Origin: Biomphalaria glabrata
Taxonomy: Eukaryota; Mollusca; Gastropoda; Planorbidae
Length of the DNA: 64,000 nt
Direction: 5' to 3'
Assembly: GCF_947242115.1 (NCBI RefSeq)
Contig: NC_074719.1
Coordinates: 4,662,783-4,726,782, forward strand
Below the pieces are notes generated by a model that had not been told where the DNA came from, searched no databases, and was given only the letters and a program-made list of their open reading frames with translations. Positions 48,801 through 58,900 of this stretch are shown one piece after another (the first letter of the stretch is position 1; every line of letters begins with the position of its first letter). The translations under genes and the position numbers were made by a program.

Positions 48801-51086
48801 GCAAAGTTTCCAGTTTAGAGTTTATGGTTGGGATATTGTTCTTTAATTCATTAAAAAACTTGTTTTTCTCAGCCAAAGCATGGGCTCTATCAGTTGTTAC
48901 ACTTGCCACCTGTTCCAAGCCATTCCAGCACTTTCACACAGTTCTTCATAGCATTGAATAAAACTGGCTTGAGTTTGTGACTTTAACTGAATGGTTCTAA
49001 ATATTGCCAGTAAGAATAATCTTCATTTACTTTAAACTTTAGAATGACATGACATTTAGCGTCTTCTTCACAAGTGATAAGAATCAGAAGTTTCAATAAT
49101 TTATATAGATATTTGAAATTGTTTATATTTTAAATATATTTTCATTTTTATATCTACAATCTGTGGGCACACCTGATTAATGTAGATGTCAGCGGGACGC
49201 ATAAAACACTCTGGCACATGGCCAGCCGTCCGTAATTTGCCCACCCCTGGTCTAGATATAAGTCAAAAACTAGGTTAAAGTTAATGTTAGTCAAGAGGTG
49301 AACTACCATGATAAAAAATTTCCATACACTTGTTATAGTGATAGTTCATAATTTAGGCCTGGTCAATGCTATAGATTTAGAAATGGCAGGGGAGAGCATA
49401 ATTTAAATAAATTATTGTTTGTGTTGGGGGGGGGGGGGGGAGGGAAGGGAAGTAATTATGTATAAAAGAATATTACATTTATACAAAAAAGTCAAAATAA
49501 TGTTTAATAAGCATGTATATTATAAATTACTTGTACAAGTGTTTTTTTTTGTCCTTTAGATACTAAAAATTTACTGATTCCATTTATTTTTGCTTTGAAC
49601 ATGAAAAGAAAACATTGCTTAAAAATACATGAACACTCAACAAGAAATGTGTGTTCGATGTTGTAGCATTTTCTAAAATGGTGTGTATACACCTTATTGA
49701 ACATCCCCTAAAACTCTGAATAGATTTTTAATGGAATAATGGGAAGTGTAATCTACATTTTCTCCTTTCAATTCTAAAGCCAAATATAGATTTATAGGTC
49801 TTGCTTGGCTAATGCACCAAGGGGCTATACAGTTGCCTTAGTAAACTTAGTTAGTACCTAAAGTCTAAAGCACTCCATTCATGTGTGAGGGAAAAAAAAA
49901 CATGCTTTCATATTTGTACCAGATTATTTTATCACCTAGATCTAGTAGAAAAAGGATCTTGTATAGAAATACAAAACTAAATGTGTTAAAAATGAGAAAA
50001 ATGGATCGCACAGCATACTACAACAGTATTTCTTAATAACCATCAAAATAAAGACGCATTTTTGATTATATTGATAAAAATATGGTGAGATGGGTGAGAT
50101 GCTATTGAATAACTTATTGTTCGTTATGCCACAAAAGCAGCTTTACTTTAGAAATAGAAAAATTAAAATAGTATGTTTAGAATAGTCTAGACTCTAGACT
50201 ACTCTAGATCTTATATAGATTTTTTTTAGCCTAGATCTAGATCTAGTCAATTCTAGTCTTTATCTGTCATTTTTTATTTTGTATCATTAATTTCATTAAT
50301 AATTAATAACAATCATGATGATGATGATGAGTCGGACTCCACTCCAGTCGATGAGTACAGTACAGTACACTGTAACACTACTTACTACTAGTACTACTCA
50401 CTAGTCTAGTACTAAAAGTAGATCTAGATCTAGACTCTAGACCTAGAAATCTAGGCTAGATCCAGTACTCATCATCACTGATGATCATCATGAAGTCATG
50501 AAGTGATGAAGTAGTAGCCTACTCAGTGTACATATGATCAGTAGTAGATCTATTCTAGATCTGGTACTGTCACTTACTCATTACTGTGTTAGAGTTAGAG
50601 TGATATATAACTAGATCTATAAGAGTGCTACTAGACTTTACTAGAGAAGTAGATCTACTAGATCTAGTACTACTCTGTAATTCTACTTCTACTACTCAAG
50701 AGTCAGACTACTCACAGTCACACTCACTCACACAGTCTACTGCTAGTCGCTAGTACTACTAGAGTACTAGTCTAGTCACAGTGCTAGATCTAGATCTAAT
50801 CTACTATCTCTAGAATCTAGATGAGTAGATCTAATACTAGATCTAGATCTAGATCTACATCTAGAATAAGATAATCATAAACTAGATTGCTGCTAAATTG
50901 AATTGCCTAGAAAAGTCTAGAATAGATCTGCTAGTCTACATTCTATATAGATCTAAATAATCTAATTCATTTACTAAACATCTAGATCTTGGTTTAGGTC
51001 TAAATGATATTTACTTCAATATTATCTCTTTTATAAATTCTTAGTAACCGAGGTCCGGTGAGAATCCAATAAAATTTAGACGCCAT
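27838..51086 (-). CDS. ABHD16A: ABHD16A phosphatidylserine lipase, complete, 20 coding exons
   Basis: Alpha/beta-hydrolase of the ABHD16A (BAT5) family, in vertebrates an ER-membrane lipase making lysophosphatidylserine. Coding exons, 5' to 3' on minus: 51086-51015, 47481-47425, 45854-45791, 42485-42399, 42020-41935, 41652-41582, 41130-41032, 40921-40848, 40716-40676, 40166-40068, 38543-38430, 37776-37612, 36925-36862, 36290-36227, 35855-35799, 34419-34345, 33529-33456, 32378-32280, 30063-30017, 27933-27838. Every junction is GT-AG with matching phase; total 1605 nt, 534 aa (human 558). The start MASKFYWILTGPRLLRIYK resembles human MAKLLSCVLGPRLYKIYR. Two hydrophobic segments (about residues 45-60 and 75-92) flank the YLYRKG motif. 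Catalytic residues are all present: Ser324 in AWSIGGYT, Asp399 in RRTKDEIITT, His515 in FDATHCSPL. The product looks functional. The exon chain rests on my recollection of the human protein; exon edges could shift by a few bases. Confidence 0.95.
28655..29098 (-). mobile_element. LINE family A, best-kept C-terminal ORF
   Basis: 111-codon minus ORF 28717-29052: FITNEYSHLTRVTPL, LESLQDRRLKSKVAIIHKTL, AIRAWNGLPELARKTSDL, stop. 3' tail reaches about 28655. It lies in the last intron of ABHD16A, same orientation as the gene. Confidence 0.88.
30379..30575 (+). mobile_element. SINE family 1
   Basis: Head ggggtgtggtggcagagtgg, B-box gagttcaaatccc, tail ggtctgaaagagaatt; shortened in the middle. Confidence 0.85.
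30796..32010 (-). mobile_element. LINE family C fragment carrying an internal minisatellite
   Basis: Minus strand, high to low: LLYPKRLLSSQVKEGKLPQG, DTLKASLRAFNIDL, then the 30-bp array, then KIAEDKKTAIAEEKH, NRKSRLITKAPYGITCPVCRQ. This is the usual order of an RTE-type C-terminus with the array in the middle. A 360-bp block (30796-31155 and 31156-31515) is duplicated. Intron between ABHD16A exons 18 and 19, same orientation. Confidence 0.8.
30901..31822 (-). repeat. 30-bp minisatellite, in frame, two blocks
   Basis: Unit encodes GATCYLTVRT or close variants on the minus strand; about 8 units at 30901-31140 and about 18 at 31261-31822, split by the repeated LINE segment. Because 30 is a multiple of 3, one minus frame is open for 306 codons (30859-31779). 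Confidence 0.95.
32040..32212. repeat. ~50-bp diverged tandem repeat, about 4 units
   Basis: The core ttctgtgtcaagatacc recurs four times between 32066 and 32195 with ctactctt-g-g between. Confidence 0.85.
33565..33845 (+). mobile_element. LINE family C tail
   Basis: Reads NIDTDHWEDIALDCTS, EEKRAKRKMAGSSTTKVKA, then FRCDICRRECLSKIGLHSH, the C-x2-C...H knuckle of the RTE-type C-terminus. Intron of ABHD16A, antisense. Confidence 0.78.
34025..34140. repeat. ~60-bp duplication
   Basis: catagcttatcatcatc, tttcctttgc, ggaacat-tgg-cctctta twice in a row. Confidence 0.7.
34970..35360 (+). mobile_element. LINE family A, 3' end
   Basis: 118-codon plus ORF with NEYSHLTKVT, LESLQEKRLKSKVAIIYKTL, AIRAWNGLPELARKTSDL; ends in the ATGCATGAC region, a T run and AGAAGATAAG. 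ABHD16A intron, antisense. Confidence 0.88.
35970..36185 (+). mobile_element. LINE fragment (family D)
   Basis: Plus frames read LQGTVPGKRKRGRHRK, INGWTGLPF-like, REEWRKTVN, the closing segment of several LINE reverse-transcriptase ORFs. Shorter relative at 42695-42825. Confidence 0.6.
36347..36781. mobile_element. SINE inserted in SINE (family 1)
   Basis: A plus-strand copy (about 36425-36673) splits a minus-strand copy whose tail is 36347-36424 and head is 36715-36781. Confidence 0.75.
37020..37260 (-). repeat. Dispersed repeat ending in (GAT)n
   Basis: Dense non-AT segment between ABHD16A exons 12 and 13, ending in a GAT microsatellite at 37226-37254. Looks like a SINE or LINE piece but the family is not recognised. 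Confidence 0.4.
39232..39485 (-). mobile_element. SINE family 1
   Basis: Tail tcctctttcagacc at the low end, ccattagagctgggtggact in the body, decayed B-box ggattggatccc near the high end. Confidence 0.83.
42175..42321 (-). mobile_element. tRNA-derived SINE, other family
   Basis: Minus strand: gatgtgtggctgactgg (A-box like), gtttgaatcctgac (B-box like), gcgccaaaaggcagc. Body differs from families 1 and 2. Confidence 0.5.
42662..43485. repeat. Segment bounded by 11-bp inverted repeats
   Basis: cggcccccgaa at 42662 and ttcgggggccg at 43475. Holds a LINE D piece (42695-42825) and the SINE at 42857. May be one old element or chance; no target duplication seen. Confidence 0.3.
42857..43117 (-). 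mobile_element. SINE family 1, least diverged copy
   Basis: Minus strand head with ctcggtaaagcgcttagc, B-box gggttcgattcc, body ccatctctaatgggtacctg, tail ggtctgaaaggggaac. Serves as my reference for the family. Confidence 0.9.
44262..44440. repeat. ~44-bp diverged tandem repeat, 4 units
   Basis: tttccaagtacccataagag-like starts at 44262, 44306, 44349 and 44395. Intron 3 of ABHD16A. Confidence 0.85.
44655..44880 (-). mobile_element. LINE family C tail
   Basis: Shares gcagtgtttcaca, gcaaacccagttgcgacct and gagagctctccaa with 10878-11165. Confidence 0.65.
44905..45745 (+). mobile_element. LINE fragment with RNase H domain (family B, I-like)
   Basis: Reads in two frames. First: QAKIEAITMALQTVE, VVFTDSQSTLQAINSSN (RNase H Asp). 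Second: ITLLWIPGHIGIMRNEKADL (His and Asp), FQLRTGHTPLL, LPLCGHGTHPYETVNHILFEC, stop at 45719-45721. One stop and frame change near 45107-45116. Antisense in ABHD16A intron 3. Confidence 0.87.
46831..46988 (-). mobile_element. tRNA-derived SINE family 2
   Basis: Minus strand: ggctgcctggtcgtgcgg (A-box), gagttcaaaccctgcccgc (B-box), gtcgtcctgcaggaggtttg. ABHD16A intron 2. Confidence 0.8.
47798..49249 (-). mobile_element. hAT transposon (Charlie/GTF2IRD2-like), transposase decayed
   Basis: Ends caggggtgggaaacc and gcccacccctg, with a perfect 8-bp target duplication gtctagat (47790-47797, 49250-49257). Minus strand fragments such as FKHLKNLELVF and AEADSAPEDIPPSKL resemble the C-terminal part of hAT transposases; many stops. 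Intron 1 of ABHD16A. Confidence 0.9.
50170..51010. other. CTAG-rich island at the start of ABHD16A intron 1
   Basis: About 39 CTAG tetramers by my count over 830 bp (about 3 expected), mixed with AGATCT and ACTAGT. It abuts the exon 1 donor at 51014. Same texture as 24190-24610. Confidence 0.87.
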
Positions 51087-51514
51087 TTTCAATGTTTTTA
51101 ACTCAGTTGTTTTCGTTTTTTGCCGGTGTTGCCAACTTGATACCATATATTTAGAGATACAAAGAGTAGATCATTGTTTTCTAAATGTAGATTTATTTCA
51201 CAAAGGTCTCATAAAGGATTGTTAGATCTCGATCTGATTTAGATGTAATAGATTCTAGTTAGAATGTTAGAAAAGAGTGTGAAAAGATTTATATCTAGAT
51301 CTACAGTGGGTTGTTTATTTCCGAAATGAGCATAAATGTCTACATTTGATAAAACAACTATTTTTTTTTTTACAAGTATCATATGATTCTTTCATCTTCT
51401 TTTGCGAAATATGCCAAATTGGAAACCTTTTTTTCCCGAAGAAATATAGTCATGACAACACTTCTCAACTATATTTCGCTCGTGATGCATTTAATAATAA
51501 TAATAATAATAATA
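51087..51514. promoter_or_regulatory. Probable ABHD16A 5' UTR and promoter region
   Basis: Inferred only from position upstream of the start codon at 51086-51084. No TATA or CpG island seen; the AAT microsatellite at 51492-51515 marks the edge. Confidence 0.35.
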
Positions 51515-51840
51515 AGGCTTGTCTTCGAGTCCGAAGATTAATGAGGAATACAGTATTTCCCGTGGCTGCGCAGCCCCAGCTGTGACCTGCATAATTTGTC
51601 ACATCCAGGGCAAGCATAACCATTGTCCGCAGGTGGTCGATTTAGATTTTCTTTTCGTCGTCTGCGTTTGTCCTCGGCAGCAGATTTTCTTTTGGTCTCA
51701 AATGTGTATCCCGCGGCCTTCGTGAGTGACCTACAGCTGTCTCGTTCCGACGCCGCATGTCAGCCAAGGAAAGTTGACGCCTAAGAAGGTCTTTGAAGCG
51801 TTTCCGTGGGGAGCCTCTGTTACGTCGACCACCTTTTACA
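51515..51840 (-). mobile_element. LINE family C tail, best-kept knuckle
   Basis: Minus strand: RGSPRKRFKDLLRRQLSLAD, then in another frame AEDKRRRRKENLNRPPADN, YACPGCDKLCRSQLGLRSHG. The C-x2-C...H knuckle near the stop is the family hallmark. Confidence 0.78.
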
Positions 51841-52583
51841 AAAAAAAAAAAAAAGACTTCTGTGCTACTGTGAACTGCATTTAGCTTAAAGAGTGGTATT
51901 GGACTATTGGTCTGCGCGAGCCAACTATCACTAAAAAAAAATTACTCTGCGCAGGCTGGAGGCAATACAGTAGGCTAAACAAGTCGGCAATTCGGCCATT
52001 GGGTAGACTGATGCATTTAGATACTCTGTAAACAAGGGGTCTAGAATCTAGATTCTACATCTAGATTCGAATAAATTTCTAATTATAATCTATTCTAGAG
52101 AGAAACGATAGCTTTATCTTTTTTTTTATAGCCTGTTATAAGGTGACCAGATATTTGATGAACGAAAGCGAAACACGTTGATTATGGGGTTTTAATAGAA
52201 CTGGCTTAGATTTTGTATATAGAGTTTTCAACAACTTAGACGTATGTACATCACCATGTACACACACAATCTACGCACAGTGTAGGCCTTCACACACACA
52301 AATTTAAATAATTGCAGGCTTTCTAAATCGTTTTCAAAGAAAGACCATCTTTATGTGCGATCCATCCAAAATTTTAAGCGTTAACTAGTCGAATCAGATG
52401 CCCCCCTCCTCTCTCTCTCTCTGAGATACTCGGCACAAGTTCCGTACAAAAAAATTTACGCTTGTCTCGATACATCACTTTTTCTAACCAACTAGCGTCT
52501 TCCAAACAGAAAGTCGCCTGCGTAGGCCTACTCCTTTGGAGAGGAACCTTTTGAAGTTTACATGCTTCTTTTCGTGCATTTAT

Positions 52584-53385
52584 CCACGTGATAATGTTGA
52601 TAAAACAACGGGGAAAAAATGTCACGTGATAGCCATTGTGCATTACTTTAATTTGTATAGAAGAGATAGAGAACCTGTCACAGTCTCGGTTGACATTGTC
52701 TGTTAAATGTTCACCTCGGGTTAATAGGGTGAAAAGACACGTGACACTCCTGATATAGAAACAGGAATTAAGGATGACTAAATTAACTTTTAGTCAGTCA
52801 AGTAGTAGCCTTTGGTCCAGGGCAGTCAGTAGTATCTTTTGATCCGGTCTGGACAGGGCAGTCGAAGCCAGTGGTCACTTGAGACATGTATTTCTAATAG
52901 TTATTATTCTGTACTATTATTATTGAAGTATCTGTTACCCGCTGTGATGTGAACGTTACTTGAAGTCTATGTTGGAGGATTTGACATGTTGGATATATTT
53001 GATACCGCTGTGATGCGGACGTTACTTGAAGTCTATGTTGGAGGATTTGACATATTGGATATATTTGATACCGCTGTTATGCCGATGTGACTTTGTTTCT
53101 TATTGGATCATGTCACTGCCAAGAAGTGCGGTATTATTATTGTCATCAAATAAACTTTATATTTTGTCTGCCAAAGTGGATTTAAGTCACTCTGTAATAT
53201 CTATGTTAGTCACGGGTCAAGTGTCTCCAAGAAGCACGAACCCAGCATTCTACGACATTCGCGACATACTAATAGTAACCAGTCTCATGTGTAATATTAT
53301 ACTACTACGTCAACACACACTTAACGTTGACATAACCACGTGGCTAAATGTTGTTTGTTTACGATTGGTGAATGCGGTCCATTTT
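52584..53385. mobile_element. MITE relic split by a solo LTR
   Basis: The left inner part (ttgataaaacaacg, gtcacgtgat, agaagagatagag) and the right end (cacgtggctaaatgttgttt, ggtgaatgcggtcc) align with the intact MITE at 21377-21563. Its left terminus is missing. Confidence 0.75.
52676..53332. mobile_element. Solo LTR of an LTR retrotransposon
   Basis: 657 bp, begins TGTCACAG and ends GTTGACA (TG..CA with TGTCA/TGACA inverted ends), flanked by gaacc and taacc (4 of 5 equal). Holds a 69-bp internal duplication (about 52942-53075) and an AATAAA at 53150. No coding part. Family not determinable; moderately old by its flank decay. Confidence 0.7.
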
Positions 53386-53810
53386 GCCCCTCAATAAACA
53401 GAACAGCTGCATGAAATATTGCCCAATATAGAGTAATAACATAGACATAAATAAATATAAACTGGCCGATAAAAGAGTTTTATGAAACGAAAATTTGTGA
53501 CTTTCAATTCTGTGTAGGCCTACTTTATTATACAGCATTTATGAGCAGTGTAGTTTTGTTTAATCTCTAAGACTGAAGATCATACAACTTTTCAGAATTC
53601 GGAAATGAAGTTATTTCCTTTTCCAGTCTATATTTATGTATGTCTATGAGTAATAACTTAAGGGAGGCAACTCAACGACGCAACGATGTTTATTCACGGG
53701 ACATCACAAGTAGATATACATAAAACATCTGTCTTTAGCACATTCTCTTCATATCGTCTCTAGAATTGGACGGAAATTGATCTCTTCCTTCTAATGTCAA
53801 CATCCTTCTC

Positions 53811-53872
53811 AGTCTGCCTGGATGGCTGCCTGGTCGTGAGGTTTGCGCGCTGGACTGTCGTTCTTGAATGGC
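53811..53872 (+). mobile_element. SINE family 2 head fragment
   Basis: ggctgcctggtcgtgagg and gcgcgctggactgtcgttc as in 46831-46988. Confidence 0.65.
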
Positions 53873-54257
53873 GGTGTGCATGGCATGGCAGGGTTATAAC
53901 AATAATGTACACAATGCAGTCACAATTCAGCACACGGGTTTTCAAAGAAGCTTTTCATAATGGTGGGACCATAGACTGGGTGAGACACTTTGCTTGTGAA
54001 AAGAAATATGATTTCAAAGCAGTCTTCCCATAGCCGGAAGTTCTGCTATATAGACGAATAAAAAAAAAAGATTTCCGCGAAAAAAAAGTGTAAAATTAAA
54101 GTTAAATTTAGTAGGAGTCATTGTAGCCAATATATGAAGATTCAAGTCTTTGTAACATTTTTGTTTTTAGATATTTGAAATCTGAGCGTATATCTCTTTT
54201 TCTCACATATAAAAAGATTGATGTTTCTTCCAGTAAGTAGAGCGCAGACCTAAAACA

Positions 54258-54380
54258 ATGTTTCTCAAACTTTTAATAGTGGCTCCGCACGACCCCCCCC
54301 CCCCACCGCTAAAATATATTTGCCCTCCCTCCCTTATCCAGCTAGTTGGCCTGCAATCTCTGGGGGAAAAAGCGTTTTCG
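54258..54380. mobile_element. Possible hAT end fragment
   Basis: caatgtttctcaaacttt then a C run; like 143-260. No second end. Confidence 0.25.
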
Positions 54381-54928
54381 TGCATTGTAAGCTTCCAAAA
54401 GTCATTATCATTGAGTCTATTATTCGTAGAACAGAATTTATGAATGATCCAAGATAACCTGTTAGTGAATTTATCACAGCATACACAATCACACACTGCT
54501 TTATTGACTATTGAACTGTTTTCAACTCAGCGGTAATATAGTGATAATAGAGCTTAGGGTATTAGGGTCAACTATTTATTCAAAGAGAAGAACATAGGTA
54601 GGCCTAGTATTTATTGAGGTCAGAGGAACAAGGAAGACTATTTGAGTCAAACAGTTTATTTGAAGTTGGCAATCCTATACAATGTAGGAAAAACAAGTCA
54701 AATAATATTTAGCCAATCACATGATTAGAATGAAAACAACAAAATATTAGATAGAAAATTGTGATAATCAGAAAACCCTGCCACCTAAACAGCTGTCAAA
54801 CATGCATGAAAATGTACAGATTTGACAGGACCCATTTAATAAAGACTTATAATTTATTCATTTCATTTTATAGATATTTAGCAAATAAACTAGAAAAAAA
54901 ACAACAACAATATCCATTCAGATATCTG

Positions 54929-55145
54929 TTCATGTTTCTTTGGCTGATATTTAATGAGGGTGTCATATGGCCAGCACAAGGACAACCGCCTTTACTTTCC
55001 CCAACTAAAATCAGGTACCCTCTTGAATTGGGTGGACTCAGGGGTGCCCTAAAAATTCTGAAATTCAAATTCCCAGTCTTCACCGAAATTCGAACCCAGC
55101 ACCCCAGGTTTGGAAGCCAAGCGATTAACCACTCAGCTGCCCTTC
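54929..55145 (-). mobile_element. SINE family 1
   Basis: Head with gcagctgagtgg at the high end, B-box gggttcgaattt, body ccacccaattcaagaggg. Confidence 0.83.
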
Positions 55146-55187
55146 TTCAGATATAGGCCCTATGTTCAACACAAATACATTCTAACA

Positions 55188-55221
55188 CCCCCCCCCCCCC
55201 CAAAAAAAAAAAAAAAAAAAA
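55188..55221. repeat. C-run plus A-run
   Basis: Adjacent homopolymers, prone to assembly error. Confidence 0.9.
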
Positions 55222-55545
55222 CACAACCTAATAATAGCTTCCATAATTGTAAGTCTTAGTGTAGAAGTGGATTAATTAAACATGAAAAAAAGTGGTTTGA
55301 CATATCCTTATATACTTAATAAAAAAGTTGATGGCACAGCACCAGCTAAACTAGGTATTTAATTGTAGTAGGGTGTTCAACAGATTTCAGTTTGGCCAAC
55401 AATATTGCTTCGACTGGTTTAGGTATCAAAGAGTGGTAACTGTTTTCAATCATTCTGAAAAGACCATCACTTGGAATAAGACTCTGTTACAGCCAGCCTA
55501 GACTTAAGTCTCCAAGATCTATTCATTTCAAACAGGTGATGTAAA

Positions 55546-55672
55546 TCTGGTTGTGGGGTATGTGCACCAGACTGTCATCATGATGGTCTCAAGTTCAAAC
55601 CCAGCCCGCTGCCATCCTACAGGAGGTTTGGGCCAGGTAATTGTAATAATCTTCAATTCTGAAGGAACATCA
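55546..55672 (+). mobile_element. SINE family 2
   Basis: Head ggttgtggggtatgtgcacc, B-box aagttcaaacccagcccgc, then caggaggtttgggcc and a 3' part ttcaattctgaaggaac as in the other copies. Confidence 0.72.
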
Positions 55673-55819
55673 CAAACTTGTAAAGCAAATAATTTGGATG
55701 CAGATTTAGTATGGACAGAACAATGCCCTCACTCCATAAACCTATAGCTGAATGATTATTATTTCTGGACTTGAAAACAAGTGGAAACAACAGCGTGAAT
55801 CATCTTGATAAGTTCATGT

Positions 55820-55905
55820 AAAGTAATAAAGAGGACCAAATGTCTTTGTACCAGTGGTTCTCTATTAATGAAAAGGACCAAATGTCTTTGTACAAGTAGT
55901 TCTCT
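55820..55905. repeat. ~38-bp duplication
   Basis: aggaccaaatgtctttgtac then agt-gttctct occurs twice. Confidence 0.8.
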
Positions 55906-55909
55906 AGCT

Positions 55910-58900
55910 TGCTTTGAGATATGACAACATTACATAAATGGAAAGCAAGCTTAACAATAATATATAACAATGATGGGAATTTTCCAAAAATTTCCACTCA
56001 TTTTTTTTGTTGAAAATCAGTAACATTTTAATTAGGGTTGTTTGATAGAGAAGTTACCATGTCATGAAATCACAATTCTAATATGTCCAGACTGCTTAAA
56101 CCAGCAACAAAGTTAGACTTTAAGTATTATATTTAAATAGGTTAAAAATTGTCCTGCATGCACATTTTTGTGTATGCAGAAAAGCACAAGTACTGTCATT
56201 TCCAACATTCTTTTTTTTAAATACTCAATGCAACCTTTGTTCTATATATAAATTCAATTAAAAATAATAATTGAAGATAAAGTTTAAAAAATATTTGACG
56301 ACTCTTTTTTTGGGTTAACTCAGCTTGTGTAGTAAATTTCCTAAAAGACTGTTCCCATCACAGTATATAAATACATTACATTAGTTGGGCAATACAAACT
56401 ATTTCCCACAATGTGGGCGCTGATTCTAAATACAATTTCAAAGGTTGAGTCATGCTATTTTAGAAGCTATTTAGACCAACAACATACACAGATGTTACAC
56501 AGGTTCAAAGTGATATTATTGCAATGCTAAGACAAGTGTACAAATGAAAGGAAACAAAGTACTGACACAGAACAAAAAAAATGTGTAAACAAAATTCATC
56601 ACACTGAAAATAATATAATGTATAACTAGAAATGGATTTTTAAAAAATTTGAAAGTATATTAGATGCTCTAATCAAATAAATTGTATAAAAGGAATGGAA
56701 CAAAACATATCAAACTGAACAGATTTGGTGCCAGGTAGATTACGCATTTACTCATCATTTTCAATTCACTGGTAAATAATAACAAAGAAATGTATTTATT
56801 TACACACTGATATTCAAACAAAATGTATTAGCTACACAATTAGGAAGCGATTCTTTAAGAAAACTAAAGTATATTTAGTGACAGAAACAAAATACAAAAC
56901 TTCCTTCAACCTAACAATTAATTGTATACACACTGACTAGGAGCTTTAGAGCCAGGTACCTTAAAGACCAGCTTTAAGATTGTCTTTAAACTATTCCCCA
57001 TTCTCCTTGAACTTGTGCACACAATCACACTATTTCAATACACTCCCAATTATGAGTACTAAGAAATTTTTTTATCAAGATTTAGTGATTTAAAAAAAAC
57101 ATTTCTTGGCAAAACTATTTTATGAGACTGACTGGCCAATACAATTGACAACTCTAATTTAGATGAACACTGCTCCATCAGACTCTGCTATTTCTTTGGA
57201 TAGACCACCAAGTGTTGTCCCTTTTTAATGTTGATTAGTCATATAGGTAAAAGGGTGCAGGGTTACCTATAGTGGTTAAAACAATAACAGAATTTTCTCT
57301 GCCCAAAGATCCTTCAGGCTTCTTTTATTTCATGAGACTTGTCAGTCGCCTTTTTGTGCTGAATATTGCATACAGGAGCATAAACATTACTTTCTAGCTA
57401 GTTCATCAAAATATTAAAACAGAGAACAAGAGAGGAAAGAATGAGACCAATATCTGAAAAGGTTTTGAATCCATTACTTTTTTAGTGGGCTATACAATAT
57501 AGTTAGTAGTCATTTTATGATATTACTATCTTGCCTTTTTACAAGCAATATCAGGTCATGGGATTATGATTTTTGAAAACTGGTATCCTGGTGCAGTGAG
57601 AAAATAGTCTGATGCCAGAGCAAATAAGATCATAACATGAGATGGAGCTCTGTGATTTAGCTGATAGTAAGCTGATAAAAGTTATTTTTTGAAACAAAAG
57701 AGCATTGATCTTTATTAAGAAACTACTCTTCTAACGCTTTGACTCTATGGAAGAAGCTTAAGAAGAAGAATCTAGGTCAGCGCTACCAGCCATTGGTAAG
57801 ATCAACTCTAGCGGTGAATAAATCAAGATGATGTTTATTTGTTTCTTAATAAATTGAGATTTTTTTCTTTGGCATTTCAACATGTTTCATTAAAAACTTT
57901 TTGTTTTTTGGCCTGTTTTTTTCCCCCCCCATTTAATGTGTTTAAAAACCTAAATTTTATTGCATTATGAATTGAATCCTTTATTTTTTTTTACAAACAA
58001 ATGTATGTGGATAGACAGAATTGCGCAGAATGGAATATGAGATGAAATTCAAGGTCACTGTGTGAATGTTGTTGTTTTTTTTTGTTGTGATCATTGTATT
58101 GCTTCTGAAAGTACTGAGTTGAATAGGATGCTGACCTAACTAAAAAAAAAAAAGAGGTCAATCAAATTCAAATTTGAATATAACATCCAAGAGTTAAGTG
58201 ATATAGATTTGGAAAAGAATTGCTTTGTTAGAGATCATAAAAGTAAAGCCAAAGAACATTTAGTGTTTAAATTGTGATAAAATGATATGAAATTTATTTT
58301 ATTGTACGATTTAAATATACTGCCATTAAACTGCCATGTTAAATAAGATGACAGAAATTATTTCTCATTATAGTTAGGTCTTTTACAATTTAAACTACTC
58401 ATGTTTGATTTGTTTCGTTAAATATTTACTCAAAATAAACAAGACAACCTTAAGAGCTAGGTTAAGTAACAAAGAAATAAATAAAACAGCCTGTTCTCAG
58501 TTCCGCAGAGCTGACTGTTGAAAGAAAAGAAGCCCCACTTTCAATTAAGATCACTATCACTGTGGACAAACACACGGTCAGTGTCTGCATTTTAAAAATG
58601 CTGTGTTGGTTTGACTAATGAAATCCTTCCGAAATTTGAAAATTGGTCATAAAAAGCCTACGTTAACAGCACAGGTTGAAACGACCTTAGCATTTCTTCA
58701 CAAACATTTATAAGCGGGACAGGACAATAAAAAATACAATATGTAACATTAAATATACCGTTGACTCTTGATAGCGTGCCGAGGCACCAAAGTAATTAAT
58801 GCATACTAAGCTATGTTTGTTTTGAGATAGAAGGTAGGCTTACACTGTAATTAATTTTTCTTTTTAGTCTATTGCTTATTTTTGTACCCTTGAAAATCTA

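Noticed and set aside
53026-53397. 123-codon plus ORF
   Set aside because: Lies in the solo LTR and runs into the MITE; no recognisable domain.
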